A stretch of DNA of 8,668 nucleotides from Chthoniobacterales bacterium (GTDB taxonomy: Bacteria; Verrucomicrobiota; Verrucomicrobiia; Chthoniobacterales; UBA10450). The stretch spans positions 1 through 8,668 of the forward strand of contig JACCTI010000442.1 in the NCBI GenBank assembly GCA_013812515.1, given 5' to 3'. Of the stretch, positions 1 through 5,689 are shown one piece after another; the stretch's first letter is position 1; the number at the start of each line of letters is the position of its first letter. A program made the position numbers and the translations under genes. Under the pieces are notes generated by a model. The model was not told the origin of the DNA, did no database searches, and saw only the letters and a program-made list of their open reading frames with translations.

Positions 1-20
1 CAAAAAACGATTCGCTGAAA

Positions 21-38
21 GGAGCCCCGCGCCGCGGG
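21..38 (+). promoter_or_regulatory. rplT ribosome-binding site with a hairpin between it and the start
   Basis: A purine-rich Shine-Dalgarno-like stretch (GAAAGGAG, ending at 24) lies too far upstream of the rplT ATG at 49 for normal spacing. Between them CCCGC (26-30) and GCGGG (34-38) can pair over a 3-nt loop. Folding this stem would shorten the effective distance. L20 is known to repress its own operon by binding leader RNA in several bacteria, but this 5-bp stem does not resemble those binding sites closely enough to claim autoregulation. Confidence 0.35.
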
Positions 39-48
39 ATAACACAAG

Positions 49-432
49 ATGCCAAGAGCAACCAACGCCCCCGCCAGTCGGGAGCGACGCAAACGCGTTC
101 TCGACAAAGCCAAGGGTTACCGCGGCCGCCGTTCGAAACTTTTCCGCTATGCGAAGGACGCGACCATGAAGGGGAAGTATTGGGCTTATCGCGATCGGAA
201 GACGCGCAAACGCACTTTCCGTTATCTCTGGATTCAGCGGCTCAATGCGGCGGTCCGTGCCCAGGGACTCACCTACAGTCGTTTCGCAGAGGGCCTGAAG
301 GCGGCCGACGTTGGCCTCGATCGCAAAATCCTTTCCGACCTCGCGATCACGGATGAAGCAGCTTTCGCTGCGATCGTCGGGCAGGTGAAGACCGCGCTCG
401 AGAGCAAGTCGAAGTCGAAGCACGCGGCCTAA
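49..432 (+). CDS. rplT: Large-subunit ribosomal protein L20 (bL20)
   Basis: This is bL20, a primary 23S rRNA-binding protein needed early in assembly of the 50S subunit. The 127-residue product shows the family pattern throughout: a basic N-terminal arm with RRKRVLDKAKGYRGRR at about residues 13-28, LFRYAK, the YWAYRDRKTRKRTFRYLWI block at about 44-62, then RLNAAVRAQGLTYSRF and the DRKILSDLA segment of the globular C-terminal domain. It is a little longer than the usual 115-120 residues because of a lysine/serine tail (SKSKSKHAA). The ATG is fixed by the conserved start MPRATN. rplT normally follows infC and rpmI, and the window begins just upstream of it, so it is probably the last gene of that operon. 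No rho-independent terminator with a T-run is seen after the TAA. Confidence 0.97.
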   Translation: MPRATNAPASRERRKRVLDKAKGYRGRRSKLFRYAKDATMKGKYWAYRDRKTRKRTFRYLWIQRLNAAVRAQGLTYSRFAEGLKAADVGLDRKILSDLAITDEAAFAAIVGQVKTALESKSKSKHAA

Positions 433-721
433 GCGCTGTTGCGCGCGGGCGGCAACGGCCGTATCGCCCTTCGACACCGTGCTCGCAGCGCCCACCCCTG
501 CGCGAGTCGATGCGGCCACGGGGAACAGCGGCCCAGGCAGGAGGCGTCGATCAGAGGCGGTGCGCGAGTGTTAGAAGCGGTGTCAAAAGTTGAATCCGCG
601 ATCCGATCAGCACGGCCCCTCCCTCTCATCCTAACCTTCTGCCCCAGCGAGAAGGAACTCCCTCTCTCCTTTCGGAGAAGGCTGGGGGTGAGGGTTCTCC
701 GACTGGCAACTACTTCCCGAA
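433..721. other. Intergenic region between rplT and the decarboxylase gene
   Basis: These 289 bases carry no convincing gene: the open frames on both strands have arginine-rich, low-complexity translations and match no family I know. The first half is GC-rich with short palindromes such as ACGGCCGT near 462. The second half holds the palindromic repeat listed separately. The decarboxylase promoter must lie here, but no clear -35/-10 pair or Shine-Dalgarno sequence precedes its ATG. Confidence 0.6.
620..694. repeat. Palindromic CCCTC/GAGGG intergenic repeat
   Basis: An imperfect palindrome with CCCTC-rich left arm (about 621-636) and GGGTGAGGG right arm (about 680-694). It encloses two small hairpins: CCTTCT 635-640 with AGAAGG 650-655, and TCTCC 665-669 with GGAGA 674-678. 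The layout resembles the dispersed 'CCCTCACCC...GGAGAGGG' repeats seen between genes in many GC-rich bacteria. With only one copy in the window, its repetitive nature is inferred from resemblance. It sits 28 bases upstream of the decarboxylase start. Confidence 0.5.
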
Positions 722-2200
722 ATGCTTGATCCTTCTCCTGACGAGATTCGCCGCTGGGGGAACGCCGCGGTTGATGCGGTAGCAGATTATCTTGGGGCAA
801 TTCGGGACCGAAGTGTTTATCCGGACACGTCCGCGCGGGAGATTCGTACGCGTGCCGAGGACTCGCTTCCGCTCGAAGGTGTCGAGTTCGAGAAACTGCT
901 CCAGAGTTTCCGCGATCTCATCGTGCCGTTCAGCCGGCATAACGGCCATCCTCGAATGTTCGGCTACGTGCAGTCGCCGGGCACCGCAGTTGCGGCCTTT
1001 GCCGATCTGCTCGCTTCTACGCTGAATGCGAACCTGACGGCATGGCGCTCCGCTCCCGCTGCCGTCGAGCTTGAGCGCCTCACCATCGATTGGATTCGGC
1101 AAATCCTCCGCTTTCACGAAGGCGCGAGCGGGCTCTTCGTGAGTGGCGGTTCCATGGCGAATTTAGCGGCACTTGTCACCGCCCGACGCGAGAAAGCTTC
1201 GTCGGATTTGGTGAGCAAAGGCGCGCACTCTCTCGCGCGAGCCATGCGTCTCTACGTTTCGGAGGAGACACATCATTCCATCGCAAAGGCAGCAACGCTT
1301 CTGGGCCTCGGACGCGAGAACGTGCGCGTTGTCGCAGTCGACGAGCGGTTCAAGATTCGAATCGACGATCTTATCGGGAAGATCACAGAGGACCAGGCGG
1401 CCGGGCACTTCCCATTCTTTGTCGCAGCCAATGCCGGCACCGTGAATACCGGTGCGTGCGATCCGCTCGGGGATGTCAAACAAGTGGCGCGCCGGTTTAA
1501 TCTCTGGATGCACGTTGATGCGAGCTATGGCGGGTTTGCCATTCTCGCGAATTCGGCTCGCCCGTTGTTCGCGGGTCTCGAGGAAGCCGATTCCGTCGCG
1601 CTGGATCCGCATAAGTGGCTTTACCTGCCAGTTGATTGCGGCTGCGTGATCTACCGCAATCCGGAGTTGGCGCGGGCAGCGTTTACGCACAATGCAGACT
1701 ACACACGTGTTATGGGAGAAAAAGCCGACGAGGCTTTCGCCTTCTGGGATTATGGGCCGGAATTATCGCGTCGATTCCGCGCACTGAAAGTCTGGATGCT
1801 TCTGAAGGGTGTCGGCTTGAAGACACTCGGCGAGGCGATCGAGAAGGATCTCGCGTGCGCGCGGCATTTCGAATCGCTCGTGCGGCAGAGCGATGACTTC
1901 GAGATGCTTGCCCCCATTGAGCTGTCGATCTTTTGTTTCCGTTACGTGCCGTCACAGTGGAAGGCGGCACTTGCTGCGGCCGATGACGTGAGCCGGCAGC
2001 GAATGGAACTTGAACTTAACGACCTCAACGAACGCCTGCTGCTTGCGTTGCGACGCGACGGAAGCTCGTATCTTTCCAATGCGAGCATCGGCGGCCGGTT
2101 TAGCTTACGCGGATGTGTGATGAATTACCGCACCAGGCTCCAAGACATGCAGATCCTGATCGACGATCTCCGCCGCGTGGCCGCAACGTTGCGTCCCTAG
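722..2200 (+). CDS. Group II PLP-dependent amino acid decarboxylase (aromatic-L-amino-acid decarboxylase-like)
   Basis: A cytoplasmic fold-type I PLP enzyme of 492 residues, the usual length for the aromatic-amino-acid/glutamate/histidine decarboxylase family, which removes CO2 from an L-amino acid to give an amine. Visible marks are the N-terminal helix DEIRRWGNAAVDAVADYL, HPRMFGYV (76-83), the phosphate-binding SGGSMANLAAL (141-151), His185 that should stack on PLP, HVDASYGG with Asp266 for the pyridine nitrogen, and the Schiff-base Lys298 in DPHKWLY. RRFRALKVW (350-358) is also typical. The substrate cannot be read from sequence; aromatic substrates are suggested by the AADC-like layout and the neighbouring tyrosine genes. 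The loop that carries the catalytic Tyr in mammalian AADC appears to have Phe instead (see findings). The gene converges on the SDR gene and the two stops overlap within one CTAG. The start is the first ATG giving the family N-terminus, and no clear Shine-Dalgarno precedes it. Confidence 0.88.
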   Translation: MLDPSPDEIRRWGNAAVDAVADYLGAIRDRSVYPDTSAREIRTRAEDSLPLEGVEFEKLLQSFRDLIVPFSRHNGHPRMFGYVQSPGTAVAAFADLLASTLNANLTAWRSAPAAVELERLTIDWIRQILRFHEGASGLFVSGGSMANLAALVTARREKASSDLVSKGAHSLARAMRLYVSEETHHSIAKAATLLGLGRENVRVVAVDERFKIRIDDLIGKITEDQAAGHFPFFVAANAGTVNTGACDPLGDVKQVARRFNLWMHVDASYGGFAILANSARPLFAGLEEADSVALDPHKWLYLPVDCGCVIYRNPELARAAFTHNADYTRVMGEKADEAFAFWDYGPELSRRFRALKVWMLLKGVGLKTLGEAIEKDLACARHFESLVRQSDDFEMLAPIELSIFCFRYVPSQWKAALAAADDVSRQRMELELNDLNERLLLALRRDGSSYLSNASIGGRFSLRGCVMNYRTRLQDMQILIDDLRRVAATLRP

Positions 2201-2889
2201 AGATTCCCGCTCACACGGCCGAGCGAAATATTTTCTACAAGCAAACCCGGTGGACGGTCCAACGCGAAGCGAACGGCATCTGCCACATCCTCGGGCGACA
2301 TCATCTTCTCGCGCGGCCACTCTCCTTCCACGCCCTCCCAAATCCCCGTGGCCGTCGCAGCGGGATAGATGTTGATAACCCGGATGCCATGGGGACGCAA
2401 TTCTTCGCGGATCGACTGCGAGAATCCTTCCAGCGCGAATTTCGTCGTGCTGTAGCTGCTCCAACCGGCAAAGCCGGTCTTCGCCGCGACGGAGAGGATG
2501 TTCACGATGCTTCCGCCACGCGGCATGGCCGGGGCAAGCTTCTGCGTCAGAAGGAACGGCGCGGTGACGTTGATGGCGATCGCGCGTTGCCAATCGCCTA
2601 ACGAAATATCAGCCAATGGCTTCACGACCGCGATGCCGCCATTGTTGATCAAAACGTCGAGCGGTTCGCGCGCAATCTGCAGCGCCATCGCGTTCACAGC
2701 ATCTGGATCCGAGAGATCGCACGTTACGATCTCGGTCCGCGCGCCACGTTCTTCGACAGCGCGCTGCGTTTCCTTGAGCGCGGCAGAATCGCGACCATGA
2801 AGGAGGAGGGACGTCTCGGGCGCCGCGAGTTCTTCGGCGATCGCGCGTCCAATGCCTCGACTGGCACCGGAGACAAAGATCCGCTTCAT
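2197..2889 (-). CDS. Short-chain dehydrogenase/reductase, candidate sepiapterin-type pterin reductase
   Basis: A 230-residue classical SDR, expected to be a cytoplasmic NADP(H)-dependent oxidoreductase. The Rossmann motif SGASRGIG spans residues 7-14. Arg32-Asp33 of HGRD and CDLSDPD (57-63) fit the nucleotide site. NNGG at 82-85 replaces the usual NNAG. The catalytic tetrad is complete: Asn107 (INVTAPF), Ser133 (ILSVAA), Tyr146 and Lys150 (YSTTK). The start overlaps the stop of the PTPS gene by four bases (ATGA), so the two are probably translationally coupled, downstream of folE. That context points to reduction of a pterin side chain, the last step in tetrahydrobiopterin synthesis. The sequence alone does not separate a sepiapterin reductase from other small SDRs, so the family call is firm and the substrate is an inference. 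Confidence 0.85.
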   Translation of the reverse strand: MKRIFVSGASRGIGRAIAEELAAPETSLLLHGRDSAALKETQRAVEERGARTEIVTCDLSDPDAVNAMALQIAREPLDVLINNGGIAVVKPLADISLGDWQRAIAINVTAPFLLTQKLAPAMPRGGSIVNILSVAAKTGFAGWSSYSTTKFALEGFSQSIREELRPHGIRVINIYPAATATGIWEGVEGEWPREKMMSPEDVADAVRFALDRPPGLLVENISLGRVSGNL

Positions 2890-4157
2890 CGATCAGGAGC
2901 GGCAACACTCTTTTCGCCGAAAACCGAACCACTGGCGACAGGAGTGTCGCCGCTCCGCAACGTGAATCGGTTGTTGGCCGTTTCCCAGAGGCGCAGACGT
3001 TGCAGGCGACCCCAGAGTAGCGGGTTCACCTTCTCCCAAAGCGTCTGCACGATGTTCTCGCCGGTGGAGGGCCGTTGCCGAAACTCATCCGTCTCCAAGT
3101 CGAGATGGCGGTTATTCCAATCGGCTACAGCTTGCCGCATCGCCTCCTGGAATTCCGTGAAGTTGCAGATGGTGCCGCTTCGCTCATCCAGCCTTCCGCC
3201 GATCGTCGCCTCGCTCACATAGAGATGGCCGTGGCCGCGCGGGTTGTTGCACTTGCCATACATGGCCGCGTTCTCTTCCGGCGAATGCCCGTAGCTTTGC
3301 AAACGATGCGCGGCACTGAACGGCATCTGCATGCCAAGCAAGTGTTGACCAGTCAGATTGTACTCGGCGAAAAAATCGGCCCTCTCGTGCAGTCGCACGC
3401 GATCGATTGGCAGCGACTCTTTCGCGCGATCGAAGATGTAGCGCGTGAGAACTTCTGTAGTCATCGGCAGCCCACGAAGGCCAGGCACTTCAATGTTCAG
3501 GTTTCGATGATCGAATTCGGAGATCAACGAATCGATGCACTGAGCAACTCTTTGGTGCGCCGGAACTCGACGATCTTCAGCGCGGGAGCGCACCGTCAAG
3601 CGAACGCGATAATCGTGTCCATGTCCGTGCGGTGATGCAGCCAGGCCGAAAAGTTGCTCATTTTCTTCCTGAGTCAGATGCGGAGACATCGTGGTCCGAG
3701 CAGCGGAAAATCTGAACTCGTGGTGACCATCCGTGTTCCCATTTGCGAAGGCCGTAGCGCTTCGCTCCGACGTTTCTTGTAAATATACCCCGGTCAACTC
3801 GGCGCCTGAGCCATGGAAGAGCGGCGCCACATCCGTGACGAGTTGCCGCGCGACGTTCTCAGCCGTTGGAACCGCAACGGCAAAGTCCCGGTTGTCTTCA
3901 TTCAGGAACTTATGGTCATACCGATCGTCGATAACCGCGCCCGCGCGTTGCTTGATCTCGCTGATGTTCATCAGCATGCCGGTGGCAGGATCCACCGCGC
4001 CGGTGAAGACAAACCAGGCGATGTAATTTCGTCCTGCGCCGTAGCGCGCGGCGCTCTCCTCGCCAAAGGCGCTCCGATTTTCTTCCTCGTTCCATTCGCG
4101 CCGAAATAGGCGCCGCGAGGCAGAAAACTCCAGGCGCTTGCTGACGGTGAGGAGCAT
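2886..4157 (-). CDS. Three-domain 6-pyruvoyl-tetrahydropterin synthase family protein
   Basis: A single PTPS/QueD subunit is about 120-150 residues; this product has 423 and reads as three PTPS-like units in tandem plus a short tail (about 403-423). Unit 1 (about 5-137) has FSASRRL at 11-17, Asp81-His82 in YDHKFLN and Glu128, but where the zinc histidines belong it has Arg15, Ala41 and Arg43. Unit 2 (about 147-268) has HGHGH-type residues His179/His181, Asp216-His217 in FDHRNLN and Glu258, but Arg154 replaces the first zinc His and Ala173 the catalytic Cys. Unit 3 (about 275-401) has the full zinc set His284, His309 and His311, catalytic Cys303 in YGKCNNPRGHGH, the PST segment (363-365) and Glu392 in WETANNRF, but Asn348-Asn349 stand where Asp-His is expected. 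PTPS converts dihydroneopterin triphosphate to 6-pyruvoyl-tetrahydropterin; QueD makes carboxytetrahydropterin for queuosine. The downstream SDR and lack of other que genes favour the biopterin-type reaction. Confidence 0.87.
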   Translation of the reverse strand: MLLTVSKRLEFSASRRLFRREWNEEENRSAFGEESAARYGAGRNYIAWFVFTGAVDPATGMLMNISEIKQRAGAVIDDRYDHKFLNEDNRDFAVAVPTAENVARQLVTDVAPLFHGSGAELTGVYLQETSERSATAFANGNTDGHHEFRFSAARTTMSPHLTQEENEQLFGLAASPHGHGHDYRVRLTVRSRAEDRRVPAHQRVAQCIDSLISEFDHRNLNIEVPGLRGLPMTTEVLTRYIFDRAKESLPIDRVRLHERADFFAEYNLTGQHLLGMQMPFSAAHRLQSYGHSPEENAAMYGKCNNPRGHGHLYVSEATIGGRLDERSGTICNFTEFQEAMRQAVADWNNRHLDLETDEFRQRPSTGENIVQTLWEKVNPLLWGRLQRLRLWETANNRFTLRSGDTPVASGSVFGEKSVAAPDR

Positions 4158-4165
4158 TACAACAA

Positions 4166-4223
4166 GGAGCGGCGCGCTCCAGGCCGCCGCGCGAAGAAGG
4201 CGCGGCCTGGAGAGCGCCCCTCC
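4166..4223. repeat. Long GC-rich inverted repeat between folE and the PTPS gene
   Basis: Two 21-base arms, 4166-4186 and 4203-4223, pair at 19 of 21 positions around a 16-base centre that can itself form three more pairs (CGC 4188-4190 with GCG 4200-4202). It fills most of the 82-base gap between the folE stop and the PTPS start, only 8 bases upstream of the latter's ATG. In the minus-strand transcript it would be a very stable hairpin. No T-run follows, so it does not look like a standard terminator; a REP-like element, an mRNA stabiliser or an attenuating structure are all possible. Confidence 0.7.
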
Positions 4224-4239
4224 CTGGTCTTGCCCGCTA

Positions 4240-4869
4240 TCACCGTTTCAGCAGCGAAAGGAATTCCGAACGCGTGCGCGCGTCTTCCTTAAAAGAGCCG
4301 AGCAGACACGACGTAGTCATGACGGAATTCTGTTTCTCGACTCCGCGCATCATCATACAGAGATGCTTCGCCTCGATGACCACAGCCACGCCGGACGGAT
4401 GCAAGGCTTTCATGAGTGCATCGGCGATTTGCGTCGTTAGCTGCTCCTGAATTTGGAGGCGGCGAGCGAAAACGTCGACGATGCGCGCGACTTTGGAAAG
4501 GCCAATAACTTTTCCGGCGGGAATGTATGCGACATGGGCTTTGCCGATGAAGGGCAGGAGATGATGCTCGCACATGGAGTAAAGCTCGATGTCTTTGACG
4601 AGGATGATCTCGCTCGCATCGGAATGGAAAATGGCCCGGTTCACGATCTCATCGAGATCCTGGCGATAACCGTTCGTTAGAAATTCGAAAGCGCGCGCCG
4701 CGCGGCCGGGCGTCTTGAGCAGACCTTCGCGCTGCGGATCTTCACCGACGGCTTCGAGCAGCTCGTGAAACGAGCGCTCGAGGCTGGCCAGTTTGGCCGC
4801 GCCGCACCGCGGAAGATCGCGCATCCTCCGCTCCGCCGCCTGCAATTCAGTCTCGTGGTTCTGCATCAT
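4240..4869 (-). CDS. folE: GTP cyclohydrolase I (type IA)
   Basis: The enzyme opens the guanine ring of GTP to give 7,8-dihydroneopterin triphosphate, the first step to folate and biopterin-type cofactors; it works as a cytoplasmic homodecamer. The 209-residue product has the full set of FolE marks: EDPQREGLLKTPGRAARA (43-60), LYSMCEHHLLPF (96-107) with zinc ligands Cys100 and His103 and the catalytic-site His102, HVAYIPAGKVIGLSKVARIVD (112-132) and KHLCMMMRGV (168-177) with His169 and the third zinc ligand Cys171. All zinc ligands are present, so this is the zinc-dependent form. It is first in a minus-strand cassette with the PTPS and SDR genes. Two ATGs are adjacent (4869 and 4866); the outer is annotated, and no clear Shine-Dalgarno decides between them. 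Confidence 0.96.
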   Translation of the reverse strand: MMQNHETELQAAERRMRDLPRCGAAKLASLERSFHELLEAVGEDPQREGLLKTPGRAARAFEFLTNGYRQDLDEIVNRAIFHSDASEIILVKDIELYSMCEHHLLPFIGKAHVAYIPAGKVIGLSKVARIVDVFARRLQIQEQLTTQIADALMKALHPSGVAVVIEAKHLCMMMRGVEKQNSVMTTSCLLGSFKEDARTRSEFLSLLKR

Positions 4870-4962
4870 TTGGAAAGCGGGACGCCGCCGCGCGACCGCA
4901 ACGCGGGAGGTTACCGTTCGAAGCAGAAAAGGACAACACGGAGCTGGCCGGAAAGCTTATGC

Positions 4963-5688
4963 TCACTCCAGCGCATAGGCCTCGACCAAAGCCACGCCGC
5001 TGGTTTCGCCAAAGCCGCGAACGATCGCGGTGTAGTTCGCAGGGGTTAACGTTTGCACGATGGCAGATTCGCGCTCGTGCGGCGGCGGCAGCATCGTGGC
5101 GACGATTTCATTTTCCTGCGCGCTCCGCCAATCGTCGTTCGCGGCGAGGAGCGCGCCGTTTCTGTCGCGCAGTTCGAGGGTTGGATTCGCCAGCACTCCG
5201 GCCACTGGTAGAGAGGGACCCAGGGCCCGCACGATGACGCGAAGCGGCTCAGTCCCAGTCAAGATCAAACCGCCAATCAAACGTTGTCGCCGGTCTGGAC
5301 AAAACCGCGACTGGAAATGTTGGCCAGCTTCGAGTCGGAGCCCGCCTCGCCGAACGCAAACAGCCTCCCCGCTGCCACCGCCGCACTGTTGTGATTGGTA
5401 GCAGTCGGGAGGTCCCGCACTCTCGCCCAAGTGTTTGTATTCGGATTAAAACGTCCACTCTCGCAGTCGATTTCCCTCAGTGCCCAAGCCGGCGATGACG
5501 TAAATCTTTCCGTTTAGAACAGCCGTCGCGAACTCCTGACGCGCCGTCGGCATGGGAGCAAGTAACTGCCACGTGCCGCCAGTCTGCGCCTGCGCGGAGA
5601 CCGCGAGCGCAACGAGCAAAAGCACAAAGAGCGGCACGCTTCCAGCCGCGAAATGGCAACCGGATCGTCCCCGCTCCCGCGCGCTCAT
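4963..5688 (-). pseudogene. Frameshifted secreted kelch-repeat protein gene
   Basis: The ATG at 5688 begins a signal peptide (hydrophobic VPLFVLLLVALAVSAQAQ, likely cut after AQA) and one kelch motif (TWQLLAPMPTARQEF to IYVIAGLG). That frame then stops at a TAA, 5446-5448. The sequence continues in another frame from about 5475 to 5280: FNPNTNTWARVRDLPTA, GRLFAFGEAG (second kelch motif), then LANISSRGFVQTGDNV and a TGA at 5277-5279. It returns to the first frame with IGGLILTG, RVIVRALGPSLP, LELRDRNGALLAANDDW and a plausible end in VALVEAYALE at 4963. So there is one extra base near 5460-5480 and one missing base near 5280. Only two kelch motifs remain, too few for a beta-propeller (normally five to seven blades), so an internal deletion is also likely. 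The first codon lies one base after the hmgA stop. Assembly indel errors are the alternative to decay. Confidence 0.8.
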
Positions 5689-5689
5689 T

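Noticed and set aside
1..18. Five codons followed by TGA (Q-K-T-I-R-stop), possibly the end of rpmI (L35)
   Set aside because: rpmI is expected just upstream of rplT, but five residues do not match a recognisable L35 end, so it cannot be supported.
560..620. tRNA-like stretch (AAGTTGAATCC)
   Set aside because: The T-loop-like string does not match the GGTTCRANTCC consensus well enough and no acceptor or anticodon stem can be drawn around it.
429..800. Minus-strand open frame spanning the intergenic region and the decarboxylase start
   Set aside because: The translation is Arg/Pro-rich and matches no family, and it covers the palindromic repeat and the start of a certain gene; it is a high-GC shadow frame.
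4908..4936. Possible folE promoter on the minus strand (TTGTCC, 17 bases, TAACCT)
   Set aside because: Spacing is right but the -35 matches at four and the -10 at three of six positions, which is easily chance in this sequence.
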